This document shows positions 1 through 9,430 of a stretch of 64,000 nt of DNA, one piece after another. The stretch is from NCBI RefSeq assembly GCF_005869225.1, contig NZ_SWFP01000002.1:248001-312000 (forward strand), read 5' to 3'. The DNA is from Dyadobacter bucti (GTDB lineage: Bacteria > Bacteroidota > Bacteroidia > Cytophagales > Spirosomataceae). The stretch's first letter is position 1, and each line of letters opens with the position of its first letter. Below the pieces are notes generated by a model that was given only the letters and a program-made list of their open reading frames with translations, ran no database searches and was not told the origin of the DNA. The position numbers were made by a program, and so were the translations under genes.

Positions 1-410
1 AGGTCTTCTTTATTAGGTATCCCCACAAGCAGGTTCACTCCTACCCTTTTTGCGTAGTCAAATGCATTGTCGATTTCTTGGGTGGTTTTGGTGTAAATCG
101 GCCCGACGGCGTAGCCCGTAACATCGGATTCCTTCAATTTTGCATGAAAAGCAGCTATTTCTTCCGCGGTACTTGCGTAAGGAAGATGAAAGTCTTTGAT
201 GCATAAATAATGTACATCTGTTTTTTTCATCATTTCCAGTGATGGATCCAGCTTGAAATGGACAAAACTATAACCCGCAATTCCCAGTTTGAATGTATCT
301 TCTTTTTTACCTGCCTCCGAACCGGCATAGGCATCTTTTCTCAATGAAATAACTCCGCCGGCGACCAAGCCCGCCAGGCTTTTTTTTACAAATGATCTTC
401 TTGTATTCAT
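1..410 (-). CDS. Sugar phosphate isomerase/epimerase-like protein, exported (3' end outside window)
   Basis: The reading frame starts at 410 and runs off the left edge, so only about 136 N-terminal residues are seen. It begins with a twin-arginine-like leader (NTRRSFVKKSLAG, then a small-residue stretch), and continues with LGIAGYSF and later a segment with YAVGPIY and NAFDYAKRVGVNLLVG. This pattern, short beta strands followed by helices with a conserved glycine/hydrophobic core, fits the xylose-isomerase-like TIM-barrel family (PF01261), members of which are commonly exported in Bacteroidota. Catalytic metal ligands would lie in the missing part, so the substrate cannot be judged. It is on the same strand as the next two upstream genes (481-1686 and 1774-2850), with a 70-base gap. 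Family assignment is from sequence character, not from an alignment. Confidence 0.7.
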   Translation of the reverse strand, partial: MNTRRSFVKKSLAGLVAGGVISLRKDAYAGSEAGKKEDTFKLGIAGYSFVHFKLDPSLEMMKKTDVHYLCIKDFHLPYASTAEEIAAFHAKLKESDVTGYAVGPIYTKTTQEIDNAFDYAKRVGVNLLVGIPNKED

Positions 411-480
411 TAAAATTCCGGATTTTAAGTTTACCTCCATGTTATAAAGGCAAGGAATGTAAAATATACCAACGGCCGCC

Positions 481-1686
481 TCAAATCTTCAGTTTGATTC
501 CGATCTTGTTGATCAGGCCGGTCACAACGATGATCAGCAATGAAAACAGGGCCGACTTGATCAATCCCACAATGCCGGTTCTCAGGTACAACGGGAGGCC
601 GATACCAGCCAGGGTGATAACGGCATACCATATATACGGTATCAGATAACAGGTCAAAGTTGCTGTTCCGGCAGGTTTCAGCACATTGGCCCAGTCCTTT
701 ATTTTTTTCAAATCCACCAGCCAGAAAAGGAACGCAAAAGAAAAAAAGCTAATTCCGCTGCATATACCAACCCAGGCAGGCGTGGCGCGGATCTTGGAAA
801 TTCCCCAGAAAGGTCGCGTCCCGAAACCGTACGCCAGACAGACTACACCCAGCGCGAGAAGTATCCAGAGATAAGTTGTATTTACTTTATTCTGTCTCGA
901 ATAAAATCTGAAAATCACCGATGCTACAACCCCGCCCATTGTAAAAGCTGGCATCGAGCCGCCTCCCACGATCCACACATAGTCTTTTACAGGATCGAGA
1001 AAATCAAGAATACCTGCAAATTCGGCCAGATTAAACAATACAAAAAACAACCAGCCGCCCACTATCAGCCCAATTCTGTCGCCCGCAGCCTGATAAACCA
1101 GTGCGCACAGAAAATAAGACCAGCCTATCAAACCGAGTATCCCGTACCAATGTGTTTTCATCCATGACGGATTGGCCTCGTCCCCGCCTTTGTATATTAC
1201 CGCCAGTCCTACCAGTATCATGTAACCGAGGATTTTCAGGCCGGTGTACAACGATTTTTTTTCAGGATTGGCAGGATACACATTCCAGATCAGGAAAAAA
1301 GCCACTACCATTAGTATTTCCCAAACATATTTGCTCACAACCATACCAGACTGAACGGCATTTTCAAGATTAACAATGAAAATACCCATCAGGAGCAAAG
1401 CAAATGTCCGCTCGATAATATGCATTGTAATGACACCATTACTATCTCCTTTGGAACGACGGTTGGCAATTGCAAACGGGATCGAAAGCCCGACGATAAA
1501 AAGAAACCCGGGAAAAACCACATCCGACAAGCCCATCGCGTCCTCCGCAGCTTTGCTGTGTTCGAGCCAGTTAGGAACTTCTTCGAGCGACCAAAGGTCG
1601 TTGACGAAGATCATGAGAAACATCGTGAAGGCACGAAAAATGTCGATAGAATCCAGCCGGAGTGAGGGTGATTTCAATGTCTGCAT
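481..1686 (-). CDS. DUF5009 / heparan-alpha-glucosaminide N-acetyltransferase-like membrane protein
   Basis: A 401-residue polytopic membrane protein with roughly ten hydrophobic segments. The N-terminus (LRLDSIDIFRAFTMFLMIFVND) and the following DVVFPGFLFIVGLSIPFAI segment are typical of the DUF5009/HGSNAT-like branch of the acyltransferase superfamily, in which the bacterial proteins (sometimes called NagX) often lie in sugar-catabolism loci. The characterised relative, human HGSNAT, acetylates glucosamine ends across a membrane; the bacterial substrate is not established. The C-terminal segments LLIIVVTGLINKIGIKLKI close the protein normally. It is preceded by an AI-2E-type transporter gene 87 bases upstream on the same strand. 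Function beyond 'membrane acyltransferase-like' is inference. Confidence 0.8.
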   Translation of the reverse strand: MQTLKSPSLRLDSIDIFRAFTMFLMIFVNDLWSLEEVPNWLEHSKAAEDAMGLSDVVFPGFLFIVGLSIPFAIANRRSKGDSNGVITMHIIERTFALLLMGIFIVNLENAVQSGMVVSKYVWEILMVVAFFLIWNVYPANPEKKSLYTGLKILGYMILVGLAVIYKGGDEANPSWMKTHWYGILGLIGWSYFLCALVYQAAGDRIGLIVGGWLFFVLFNLAEFAGILDFLDPVKDYVWIVGGGSMPAFTMGGVVASVIFRFYSRQNKVNTTYLWILLALGVVCLAYGFGTRPFWGISKIRATPAWVGICSGISFFSFAFLFWLVDLKKIKDWANVLKPAGTATLTCYLIPYIWYAVITLAGIGLPLYLRTGIVGLIKSALFSLLIIVVTGLINKIGIKLKI

Positions 1687-1773
1687 CAGGATTTAAGGGT
1701 TGGGAACGTAAATTATTCAAAAATCGAATACGATGCATGAAGAACCCGCTACTTATTCCTTTGCTTGCAACTA

Positions 1774-2850
1774 TCAGGCGCTGCTGCGCTCATCTACCTG
1801 TTCCTGGACGGCCTTTACTTCCATCACAGGTTTTTCATTACCCATCAGAAAAGCCAGCGATTTGGTGCCCGGCAGGTACTGAAAAGTAACCCGGATGATA
1901 CCTGTAATCGGAATGGCGATAATGGCACCAGCCACACCCCACAAGACCCCGAAACCTACCACCGAAGTGATCGTCATAAACGGGTTCCGGTCTACTTCCT
2001 TACCGACGACATACGGCTGCGTGATGTAATTATCGATCATCTGTGCGGCCGTCATCACGATGATGACTATCAGTACACTCGATGGTCCGCCGGAAACGAG
2101 CGCTAGCAAGGCAGCAAGTCCTCCGCCAATCGCATTGCCCACATAGGGGATGAATGAGAAAACGGCAGCTATCAGGGCGAGCAGAAATGCATATTTCACG
2201 CCGCCGATCATGAAACCGGTACCGTAAAGAATAGCCAGGATGATCATGGCTTTAAGCATTCCATAGAAGTAGCCGCCCGAAGTTTTCCTGATTTCTTTTA
2301 GAGCCTTCCGGACACGGATGTGATCATGTTTGGGGAAATTAAGCAGGATAAATTCTTTAAATCGGTCTCTTTGCGACAACAAAAGCACCACATATACGAT
2401 GATGAGGATAAAATTGGCTAATGTTCCGCCGATAGTCCCGAGGGCTGCCGTGCCTCCGCTACCCATTTTGGAGAGCATGTTTTTGGCCTGCGCAAGCTGT
2501 TCATCCGGCGCTAGTCCTGCCTTATCTTCAATAAATTTCTGGGCATCTTCCAGCAACTGAAGTGATTGTTTTTCAATCTGGGGCCAGTCTTTGGTGATCA
2601 TTTTTACCTGGATTGTGATCAGCCCGCCCAGAAACGCAAAAAACATCAGTAACAGCAAAGTACTTCCTGCAATAGCCCATCCTTTTGGGATCTTTTTGGA
2701 AATCAGCCAATCCATGATCGGAATAAGCATCATCGACAACACTACGCCTATGCATAAAGGAGCTAAAAAAGTTTTCCCAAAATACAGGCCCGCAGGAATA
2801 CCAATTAATATGAAAACCCAGATTGCGATTTTTGATAATTCTTGCTTCAT
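1774..2850 (-). CDS. AI-2E family transporter (PerM/TqsA-like)
   Basis: A 358-residue inner-membrane protein of the AI-2E transporter family (PF01594). Two N-terminal hydrophobic segments (WVFILIGIPAGLYFG and the LCIGVVLSMMLIPIMDWL region) are followed by a third, then a soluble, charged helical region at about 85-140 (IEKQSLQLLEDAQKFI), and then five further hydrophobic segments. The C-terminal signature GFGVLWGVAGAIIAIPITG is typical of the family. Despite the family name, characterised members include TqsA (AI-2 export) and sodium/proton antiporters, so the substrate here is unknown. Length is normal. The start ATG at 2850 is preceded by about 95 bases without a gene. Confidence 0.9.
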   Translation of the reverse strand: MKQELSKIAIWVFILIGIPAGLYFGKTFLAPLCIGVVLSMMLIPIMDWLISKKIPKGWAIAGSTLLLLMFFAFLGGLITIQVKMITKDWPQIEKQSLQLLEDAQKFIEDKAGLAPDEQLAQAKNMLSKMGSGGTAALGTIGGTLANFILIIVYVVLLLSQRDRFKEFILLNFPKHDHIRVRKALKEIRKTSGGYFYGMLKAMIILAILYGTGFMIGGVKYAFLLALIAAVFSFIPYVGNAIGGGLAALLALVSGGPSSVLIVIIVMTAAQMIDNYITQPYVVGKEVDRNPFMTITSVVGFGVLWGVAGAIIAIPITGIIRVTFQYLPGTKSLAFLMGNEKPVMEVKAVQEQVDERSSA

Positions 2851-2946
2851 GTAGCCGATGATTTTAAAAATGAATACTAAAAAATCATTCCGGCACGAGG
2901 ATCTGAGTCTGTGGACAGACCTTTTGTGGGATTTCCGAAATAAAAG

Positions 2947-3651
2947 CTAGAGGGTCATACAAAATTCCAGAACATTCCGCAGATCCTCTTCATTGTCAAA
3001 ACTGATCTGATTATCTTTCAGATATTCATTCAGCGCCCGCTTATTCCCAGGATGGATTTTTAGCAAATTAGAACGGTTAGCGAGGTAAAGCGTGAGATTT
3101 TTGTCCATAAAATAATAGATGACCCTGCGCTTCATTACGATCTTGTCACCAGACTGGAGATGCTGAAATTCCCCATTTGCATTGATAAAAGAAGAGTATC
3201 CGGTGGTGGCCGATGTGGAGGAGTACTGCCCATAAGCCGCGTACTTCTCTTCCCCAGCCCTGACCAAAAACTGCTTTCTCCCCAACTTTGCCCTATCGTA
3301 GTCGCCAATTATCTCCACATGCCCCAGACCCTCGTTGAAATAGTATAAATTCCCGCCCACATCGACTTTGTAAATAAACTTGTTTTCCGAAAATAGCATT
3401 GTGTCCTTCTCCGGGCTGATAAACATCACCTCCCCGTGCGCCAGGTTGTAATTTAATTTTGCATTCGCCTTCCTTCCATTCCTATAATACGCTACCCCGT
3501 CGACAAAATCCTTATACTGGAACTGCTCTTTAACGGGAATAGTCTTCGTAACGTCGGAGCCGCTTTTTACGCGGTACAATCCGTTTCCTTCCTGTGCATA
3601 CAACCAGGAGCGCATCCCCCAGCAAACCAAAAAAGAAAGAACTATTTTCAT
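2947..3651 (-). CDS. Exported protein of unknown function
   Basis: I do not recognise this protein. The frame is open further upstream (to 3813), but the ATG at 3651 gives a convincing signal peptide (KIVLSFLVCWGMRSWLYAQ) and is the better start, leaving 234 residues. The mature part is rich in beta-forming segments with aromatic residues (YKDFVDGVAYYRNG, GNLYYFNEGLGHVEIIGDYD) and ends in a short helical region (LKDNQISFDNEEDLRNVLEFC). The body resembles the many Bacteroidota periplasmic or surface proteins built from repeated short strands, but no named domain can be assigned. It lies downstream of rluF on the same strand with a gap of about 180 bases, so it may have its own promoter. Confidence 0.7.
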   Translation of the reverse strand: MKIVLSFLVCWGMRSWLYAQEGNGLYRVKSGSDVTKTIPVKEQFQYKDFVDGVAYYRNGRKANAKLNYNLAHGEVMFISPEKDTMLFSENKFIYKVDVGGNLYYFNEGLGHVEIIGDYDRAKLGRKQFLVRAGEEKYAAYGQYSSTSATTGYSSFINANGEFQHLQSGDKIVMKRRVIYYFMDKNLTLYLANRSNLLKIHPGNKRALNEYLKDNQISFDNEEDLRNVLEFCMTL

Positions 3652-3835
3652 CAGATCTAATTTTAGTTTTAATATCCGACTATAAATTAAGACAAATCGA
3701 TGAGATATTCTCATTTCTTTCAGGGTCGACTTTCTGACTAACCGATCCGGAGATTTCTCATAAGCCCGCCCGGACTGGCATATACGAAGCAACCAACAGA
3801 AGAAAGAGAACACCGATCAAACTTTTTGCCACAGG

Positions 3836-4585
3836 TTAATCGCCTTCTTCATCCCAGTTTTTCAGCAATGAACCATCCTCGGTTTTGACTGAACTTTCAA
3901 CCGCCGAATTGATAAACTTCATTTCATTATCGGTGAGGTCACGCCATTTGCCCACAGGTAAATCTTTCAGCGTCACATTCATAATCCGGACCCTTTTCAG
4001 CTTCGTTACTTCGTAGCCCAGATATTCGCACATTCGCCTGATCTGACGGTTCAGCCCCTGGGTAAGCACAATCGTGAACACATAAGTGCTTTCTTTTTTT
4101 ACAAAACATTTCCTGGTCACGGTATCCAGTATGGGCACGCCGGCCGACATTTTTCTGACAAATTCAGGGGTAACCGTCTTATTTACGGTCACCAGGTATT
4201 CCTTTTCATGGTTATTTCCCGCCCGCAGAATCTTATTTACAATATCACCATCGCTCGTCAGGAAAATAAGCCCCTCGGAAGGTTTATCCAAACGTCCGAT
4301 CGGAAATATTCTTTCGGGGTGTTTTATAAAATCGATGATATTTCCTTTTACATTTCTTTCCGTAGTACAGGTGATGCCGACGGGTTTGTTGAAAGCGATA
4401 TAAACTCCCGCTTTCCTGATTTTCAAAGGCTTACCGTTTACCCGCACATCATCTTCGGCGGTAGCTTTATCTCCCAAAACGGCAACCCGGCCGTTTAAGG
4501 TTACGCGGCCCTGCTCCACGAGCTTATCGGCCTCCCGACGGGAACAAAATCCTGTTTCACTGATAAATTTATTGATCCTGATCAA
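3836..4585 (-). CDS. rluF: 23S rRNA pseudouridine(2604) synthase RluF
   Basis: A 249-residue RsuA/RluB/RluE/RluF-family pseudouridine synthase. An N-terminal S4 RNA-binding domain (about 1-60; [20 protein letters not shown]) is followed by the catalytic domain. The catalytic aspartate is Asp100 in [18 protein letters not shown]. The motifs [16 protein letters not shown] and [20 protein letters not shown] are more like RluF than RluB or RsuA, supporting modification of U2604 in 23S rRNA. The start at 4585 gives the S4 domain its expected N-terminus. It is divergently arranged with the esterase gene at 4751. Confidence 0.88.
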   Translation of the reverse strand: MIRINKFISETGFCSRREADKLVEQGRVTLNGRVAVLGDKATAEDDVRVNGKPLKIRKAGVYIAFNKPVGITCTTERNVKGNIIDFIKHPERIFPIGRLDKPSEGLIFLTSDGDIVNKILRAGNNHEKEYLVTVNKTVTPEFVRKMSAGVPILDTVTRKCFVKKESTYVFTIVLTQGLNRQIRRMCEYLGYEVTKLKRVRIMNVTLKDLPVGKWRDLTDNEMKFINSAVESSVKTEDGSLLKNWDEEGD

Positions 4586-4750
4586 ATTGCCATGGTTTTG
4601 TATGAGATTGAACCGACTTGGTCCCGGCTATCAGGCAGCAAATTAATTCAAATCGTAAAAATTATCTGTGCATCATCAAAGATTCGGCTAATTTGTCCCT
4701 TTATCCTACTGAATATGTCCATTCCATTTTTATTCGAAATGCTATCCCTT

Positions 4751-6049
4751 ATGAGAAACCGTCTTTTACTGATTAACATTTTCCTGTGGATTTCCCTGGC
4801 TGCAGTCCACGCTCAGCCCGTCAAACGTCCGGTTGAAGTCCTCGTCACGGCCGACCATGAGGACTGGATTTACAAGACCGGCGAAAAAGTACAGTTTACT
4901 ATTTCAGTATTTCGCAACGGTAGCCTGGTCAAAAATGCCCCTATACGCTACGAGATCGGCCCTGAAAAACTGGACCCTACTATAAAAGAAACGAAAACTT
5001 CGGCAGAAGGCAAAATTACCATTGACGGCGGAACCATGAAAACCCCTGGTTTTCTGAGGTGTGTTGCCTATGCGAATGTAGACGGAGGCGAATACCGTGG
5101 CCTTGCCACTGCCGGTTTCGACCCATTCAAAATCCAGCCTACAGTAGCCAATCCAGACGACTTCGACAGTTTCTGGGACGGCGCAAAAAAAGAACTCGCG
5201 GCTGTACCTATGGATGCAAAAATGACGCTGCTACCCGAACGCTGCACCGAAAAAGTCAATGTTTATCATTTGAACCTGCAAAATACGCGTCAGGGCGTGC
5301 GGGTCTATGGCATATTATGCATTCCTAAAAAAGAAGGCAAATATCCGGCCTTACTTAAGGTACCCGGTGCGGGTGTGCGACCCTACAATGGTGACATCGC
5401 GACCGCCGAAAAGGGAGTTATTACGCTGGAAATCGGTATTCACGGTATTCCTGTAATCATGGACCCGTCTGTTTACACAGATATGGGTGGCGGACTTTTG
5501 AATGGTTATCCCGCTTACAACCTCGACGACCGCGACCGTTTTTATTACAAAAGAGTATATCTGGGCTGCGTCCGGGCTAATGATTTTCTGACAAGCTTAC
5601 CTCAATATGATGGTACAAACCTCGCAGTTACAGGCGGCAGCCAGGGCGGCGCGCTTTCTATCATCACCGCCGGGCTTGATCCCCGGGTAAAGTGGCTGGG
5701 CGCATTTTATCCGGCGTTGAGCGATGTTACCGGCTACCTCCATGGACGTGCGGGAGGATGGCCGCATTATTTTGACAAAGGCAATATTAAATTTAACAAC
5801 ACAAAAGAAAAGCTCAACACCATCGGTTATTATGACGTGGTCAATTTTGCAAGAAGGGTGAAGGTACCGGGTTTTTATATGTGGGGATTCAATGATGAAA
5901 CTTGTCCGCCCACATCCATGTACTCCGCCTACAACGTGACCACCGCTCCAAAGGAACTGAAACTATACCAGGACACCGGCCACTGGACCTATCAGGAAGA
6001 AAGAGACCTGATGAGCAACTGGTTGCTTGAAAAACTGAAAGCAAAATAA
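4751..6049 (+). CDS. Acetylxylan esterase / cephalosporin-C deacetylase-like, secreted
   Basis: An alpha/beta hydrolase of the AXE1 family (PF05448; CE7-like). The frame is open from 4592, but the ATG at 4751 gives a clear signal peptide ([21 protein letters not shown]) and 432 residues, so it is preferred. After the signal there is a beta-sandwich-like N-terminal region of about 100 residues ([20 protein letters not shown]), which is extra compared with the ordinary 320-residue CE7 esterases, then the hydrolase domain. The nucleophile elbow is GGSQGGA; the acid is probably the Asp in [11 protein letters not shown] and the base the His in [12 protein letters not shown]7 enzymes remove acetyl groups from xylo-oligosaccharides and similar sugars. 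The following gene, purine nucleoside phosphorylase, is 60 bases downstream on the same strand. Confidence 0.85.
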   Translation: MRNRLLLINIFLWISLAAVHAQPVKRPVEVLVTADHEDWIYKTGEKVQFTISVFRNGSLVKNAPIRYEIGPEKLDPTIKETKTSAEGKITIDGGTMKTPGFLRCVAYANVDGGEYRGLATAGFDPFKIQPTVANPDDFDSFWDGAKKELAAVPMDAKMTLLPERCTEKVNVYHLNLQNTRQGVRVYGILCIPKKEGKYPALLKVPGAGVRPYNGDIATAEKGVITLEIGIHGIPVIMDPSVYTDMGGGLLNGYPAYNLDDRDRFYYKRVYLGCVRANDFLTSLPQYDGTNLAVTGGSQGGALSIITAGLDPRVKWLGAFYPALSDVTGYLHGRAGGWPHYFDKGNIKFNNTKEKLNTIGYYDVVNFARRVKVPGFYMWGFNDETCPPTSMYSAYNVTTAPKELKLYQDTGHWTYQEERDLMSNWLLEKLKAK

Positions 6050-6069
6050 TTTTCTTAATTCTCATTTCG

Positions 6070-6091
6070 ACAGCAGCTTCCGGGCTGCTGT
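6070..6091 (+). other. Short perfect hairpin between esterase and PNP genes
   Basis: ACAGCAGC and GCTGCTGT form an 8-bp perfect stem around a 6-base loop, ending 19 bases before the PNP start codon. It has no T-run on either side, so it is not a standard intrinsic terminator. It could slow transcription or shape the PNP leader; its role is unknown. Confidence 0.5.
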
Positions 6092-6110
6092 ATCCATTTA
6101 TCGAACTCCT

Positions 6111-6932
6111 ATGTCTTTTGAACAAATTCAGCGGGCCACACATTTTTTAGAAGAATTTTCGGAAAATTTCAAACCGGAATACGGGATTATTCTTGGTACC
6201 GGACTTGGCTCGCTGGTCAATGAAATTGAAATTGCTTTTTCTATTTCATACAAAGCGATCCCGCATTTCCCTGTTTCTACCGTTGAATCACATTCCGGCA
6301 GACTCATATTCGGAAGATTATCAGGTAAAAAGGTGGTATGCATGCAAGGCCGTTTTCATTACTATGAAGGCTATAGCATGCAGGAAGTAGTATTTCCTGT
6401 CCGCGTTATGAAACTGCTGGGTGTGCATACCCTTCTTGTTTCCAATGCCTGCGGAAGCCTCAATCCTGTTTACAAGGTCAGCGACCTGATGGTGATCAAT
6501 GACCATATCAGCCTGTTCCTCCCGACCAATCCGTTGATCGGCGCCCATATCCCGGAATTCGGTGACAGGTTTCCTGATATGAGTGATGTTTATGACCAAA
6601 CACTCGTAAAGAAAGCACTGAATATCGCAGCCGCCAATAATATTACGGCACACTCAGGCGTATATGTGAGCGTATCAGGCCCGCAGCTCGAGACACGTGC
6701 GGAATACAGGATTTTAAGACAAATCGGTGCCGACGTAGTCGGTATGAGCACAGTGCCAGAGGTAATTGCCGCCCGGCAAATGAACATCCGGTGCTTCGGG
6801 CTCTCCGTCGTCACCGACCTGGGAATTCCGGAATTGCTGGAAAAAGCAGAAATTGAAACGATCATCGCAGCCGCCCGAAAAGCTGAACCCGGAATGACGC
6901 TGATATTTAAGGAGTTACTAGCTAATTTTTAA
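6111..6932 (+). CDS. Purine-nucleoside phosphorylase (trimeric, family 2)
   Basis: A 273-residue member of the PNP/UDP phosphorylase superfamily of the trimeric, mammalian-like type. Diagnostic motifs are [12 protein letters not shown] near residue 30 (phosphate site), the [21 protein letters not shown] region followed by [17 protein letters not shown], and [28 protein letters not shown]. It converts purine nucleosides and phosphate to the free base and (deoxy)ribose 1-phosphate in the cytoplasm, serving purine salvage. The trimeric class normally prefers guanosine/inosine over adenosine. The length is normal and the ATG at 6111 begins the protein in register with homologues. The next gene starts 15 bases after its stop, suggesting co-transcription. 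Confidence 0.93.
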   Translation: MSFEQIQRATHFLEEFSENFKPEYGIILGTGLGSLVNEIEIAFSISYKAIPHFPVSTVESHSGRLIFGRLSGKKVVCMQGRFHYYEGYSMQEVVFPVRVMKLLGVHTLLVSNACGSLNPVYKVSDLMVINDHISLFLPTNPLIGAHIPEFGDRFPDMSDVYDQTLVKKALNIAAANNITAHSGVYVSVSGPQLETRAEYRILRQIGADVVGMSTVPEVIAARQMNIRCFGLSVVTDLGIPELLEKAEIETIIAAARKAEPGMTLIFKELLANF

Positions 6933-6947
6933 CCGATATTTAAAAAT

Positions 6948-8255
6948 ATGATGGATCGCAGAAGTTTTATAGAAAAATCCGCGCTGGCGGGGGCCGCTTT
7001 TTCTTCCCTCCCATTACTTACTTCCTTAAAGCGCGTCGCGCCCTATCGGGTGGCGCTGATCGGTACCGGCTGGTGGGGTACCAACATCGTCCGCTGCGCT
7101 ATCCAGTCTGGCGAGTGCAAGCTTGTGGCGCTTTGTGATGTGGATGAAAATCAATTGAAAGTCTGCTCCGCCGAAGTTGGGAAACTTACCTCCGACAAAC
7201 CAAAACTCTACAAAGATTACCGTGAACTGCTTTCCAAAGAAAAGCCGGAGATCGTTATAGTCGCCACGCCGGATCACTGGCATGCCTTGTGCTGTATAGC
7301 GGCGGTCGAATCAGGCGCTCACGTCTATGTAGAGAAACCTATTTCCCATACTATTAAGGAAGGCCGCGCGATGGTGAACGCTACGCGCAAGTATGGCAGA
7401 ATTGTACAGGTAGGAACCCACAGGCGCGTTTCTCCGCATAATATGTCCGGTATGGAATTCCTGAAATCCGGAAAAGCCGGCAAAATAGGAATGGCGCGCG
7501 CTTTTGTTCACTATGGCGGAGGAGCCGGACAAAAGACACCTGATTCTGAAACTCCGCAGGGACTGGACTGGGATATGTATTGCGGCCCGGCCCCGCTTGT
7601 TCCATTTAACAAAACGATTCATACCCGGGGGTTCCGCAACCATCTCAACTTCGCAAACGGAACACTCGGTGACTGGGGTATACACTGGCTGGACCAGGTT
7701 CTATGGTGGTCTGAGCAGAAATATCCGAAGAAAGTATACTCAACCGGCGGCAGGGCTATCAAGCAGGACAATACCGATGCCCCGGACCACCAGGTGGCAG
7801 TTTATGATTTTGACGGTTTTACGCTGGAATGGGAGCACCGTACTTTCGGGGCCAATCATGCCGAAAAGACACATCCTCAACAAGCTGTGGGTGTCTACTT
7901 TTACGGAACTGAGGGTACCTTTCACATGGGCTGGCTGGACGGCTGGACATTTTACCCTACCAATCCCAATAAACCTGTCATACATGAAGATGCGCAGCTG
8001 AACAAGCCTGATGATCAGAACATACAGCAGCTATGGGCCAATTTTCTGACATCAATCAAAACGAATACGCCTCCGATCTGTGAAATTGAAGTGGGGCAGC
8101 GTTCCACAAATGTTGCGCTGCTAGGCATGCTTTCCTACAAGCTGGGCCGCAGTATAATCTGGGACGGCGAAAAAGAAATAATTCCGGGTGACGACGAAGC
8201 CAACAAACTGCTGAGCAGGGAGTATCGTGGGGAGTGGAAGTATCCGAAGGTTTAG
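6948..8255 (+). CDS. Gfo/Idh/MocA family oxidoreductase, TAT-type exported
   Basis: A 435-residue NAD(P)-dependent oxidoreductase. The N-terminus MDRRSFIEKSALAGAAFSSLP is a twin-arginine-like leader, as in many Bacteroidota members that act in the periplasm. The Rossmann domain follows with GTGWWGTNIV (dinucleotide loop), the acidic end of the second strand in ALCDVDENQ, and the EKP motif (VYVEKPISHT). A C-terminal alpha/beta domain contains GDWGIHWLDQVLWWS and the HPQQAVGVYFYGTEG segment typical of the exported subgroup. Family members oxidise or reduce sugars and sugar derivatives; the exported subgroup is often glycosidase-like or epimerase-like, so a redox or lyase-type reaction on an extracellular sugar is possible. 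It lies 15 bases downstream of the PNP gene. The substrate is unknown. Confidence 0.88.
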   Translation: MMDRRSFIEKSALAGAAFSSLPLLTSLKRVAPYRVALIGTGWWGTNIVRCAIQSGECKLVALCDVDENQLKVCSAEVGKLTSDKPKLYKDYRELLSKEKPEIVIVATPDHWHALCCIAAVESGAHVYVEKPISHTIKEGRAMVNATRKYGRIVQVGTHRRVSPHNMSGMEFLKSGKAGKIGMARAFVHYGGGAGQKTPDSETPQGLDWDMYCGPAPLVPFNKTIHTRGFRNHLNFANGTLGDWGIHWLDQVLWWSEQKYPKKVYSTGGRAIKQDNTDAPDHQVAVYDFDGFTLEWEHRTFGANHAEKTHPQQAVGVYFYGTEGTFHMGWLDGWTFYPTNPNKPVIHEDAQLNKPDDQNIQQLWANFLTSIKTNTPPICEIEVGQRSTNVALLGMLSYKLGRSIIWDGEKEIIPGDDEANKLLSREYRGEWKYPKV

Positions 8256-8269
8256 ATTTTTGGTCAGAT

Positions 8270-8470
8270 TCAGTCAGGTACAGACATTTGTTGTCAGGGG
8301 TGTCATTCGTTGTCAGGTTTTATCATTTGTTTGCAGTTGGGTTGTACTGAGCCGGAACTCGCCGACCCAAACAGCAATATTCATGACTAAAAATGCCAAT
8401 GCCGTGCAGGCAAAAAAAGGAGGTGATCAGATACAAAACCTGACCACCTCTGACAATAAATGACCAAAAA
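8270..8470. repeat. Degenerate GTCATTTGTTGTCA-type repeats at a convergent junction (copy 1)
   Basis: The spacer between two convergent genes carries related short units. On the left are ACATTTGTTGTCAGG and GTCATTCGTTGTCAGG; on the right, in inverted orientation, GACAATAAATGACC (8452-8465). That 14-mer also occurs exactly at 46893-46906 in another convergent spacer. The arms could pair imperfectly over a distance of about 140 bases. No coding content is supported here; an open frame at 8227-8463 is only repeat sequence. Confidence 0.6.
8411..8450 (-). terminator. Intrinsic terminator for the 118-residue protein gene
   Basis: On the minus strand an 11-bp stem (GAGGTGGTCAG pairing with CTGATCACCTC, one mismatch, 9-base loop; 8420-8450) is followed by a run of seven T. 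It lies 26 bases after the stop codon of the gene ending at 8476, as expected for a Rho-independent terminator. On the plus strand no T-run follows. Confidence 0.75.
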
Positions 8471-8475
8471 AAGTT

Positions 8476-8832
8476 TTAGTCAATTTTAATAACTTCTGCG
8501 GGGATATTGTATTGATCAATGATCTCCCGTGTAAATCTCACATGACCGCGCGGAGCCATCAGATATAATTTTGCTCCCTTCATTCCAGCAAGCTCACTCA
8601 GAAGCTTCCATTTGGAAATGCTGCCCCGAAGCTGATCCGTCTTAACGGAGACCTCCAGATAATGCCTGTTAAACATATTAACACCTGTTACGTCAGGTGT
8701 GAACTTCAAGTTGTCAGCGGCTCTTTCGTATGATTTAGGTGTTTCATAGCCTTCGATGTTGGCCTGTATATCCTTAAACCCATGCGCCTGTGCCCACTTT
8801 ACAACAAGTGGAATAAACAATTCCTTTTCCAT
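8476..8832 (-). CDS. Small protein of unknown function, possibly nuclease-fold
   Basis: A 118-residue soluble protein that I do not recognise. The arrangement of an N-terminal helix (LFIPLVVKWAQAHGFKDIQAN), a strand containing TPDVTG, a strand with YLEVSVK, a helix with KWKLLSELAG and a final strand KLYLMAPRG is reminiscent of the PD-(D/E)XK nuclease fold, where Asp and Glu plus Lys would be the catalytic residues. The spacing (E-V-S-V-K rather than E-x-K) is not canonical, so either the match is coincidental or the site is altered. It stands alone between a repeat-bearing spacer with a good terminator and a 174-base gap, so it looks monocistronic. The fold suggestion is inference only. Confidence 0.7.
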   Translation of the reverse strand: MEKELFIPLVVKWAQAHGFKDIQANIEGYETPKSYERAADNLKFTPDVTGVNMFNRHYLEVSVKTDQLRGSISKWKLLSELAGMKGAKLYLMAPRGHVRFTREIIDQYNIPAEVIKID

Positions 8833-9006
8833 AATATAAATGAATAATTTTTTCTTTTCCCACCAACCTGGGAACTCAACCTAAAATATCAAACTAAACT
8901 GAGCAGAGGAAAAGTCTTTAACCGAAAGCAGTCTTGCATGTAGTATTCTTAGTAATCATGCAAGGTACAGGTTTTTAGAGTAATGTACAAATTTAGATTA
9001 AATCCG

Positions 9007-9333
9007 TTAATCATCAAATTCATCCAAAAAGCCGTTGTACGCCCGCAAAAGCTCCTGGTGCGTTTTTGTATTTTTCTGTAAAAGCGCCAGTGCCAGACCT
9101 TTCTGATAAATCTCCTCTGCCTTTTTTACATCCTCCTGTAAACAAAAAAATGCGCCGGCGTGGTAGTAGGTTGGTAAGTATTCGGGATGCGCTTCTAATA
9201 AAATCTCAAAAAACTCCGCCGCTTTTACCGGATCGGACTTGGTGTATTCGATTGCAAGCGCATAAACATTGAAAGGGTCACCGGGATCCTCTTCATAAAA
9301 AGCCAGTAAACTTGGCAGAATGGAGTTGCTCAT
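9007..9333 (-). CDS. Tetratricopeptide-repeat protein
   Basis: A 108-residue soluble helical protein. Helix pairs with TPR-like spacing are visible: PFNVYALAIEYTKSDPVKAAEFFEILL, then EYLPTYYHAGAFFCLQEDVKKAEEIYQKGLALA, followed by a third helix (THQELLRAYNGFLDEFDD). The alternating small and aromatic residues (A-Y-A-x-E-Y and Y-Y-H-A-G-A) match two TPR units plus a cap. TPR units mediate protein-protein contacts; no partner can be named. It is divergently transcribed from etfB across a 97-base gap, a layout seen often in Cytophagales, but a functional link is not shown. Confidence 0.8.
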   Translation of the reverse strand: MSNSILPSLLAFYEEDPGDPFNVYALAIEYTKSDPVKAAEFFEILLEAHPEYLPTYYHAGAFFCLQEDVKKAEEIYQKGLALALLQKNTKTHQELLRAYNGFLDEFDD

Positions 9334-9430
9334 GGGGAAATTATTATGCTTGCATACTATTTAAGTTTTTCCTTAATTTGCCAAAGGACAAAGTTATCCC
9401 CAGAAATGTTAAATACGTAAATACATTACT

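Noticed and set aside
2885..2899. 15-base match AATCATTCCGGCACG shared with 50993-51007
   Set aside because: One or two such matches are expected by chance in a window of this size; flanks differ.
8227..8463. Open frame of 78 codons between the Gfo/Idh/MocA gene and the convergent gene
   Set aside because: It lies in repeat sequence and across the minus-strand terminator, with no protein-like composition.
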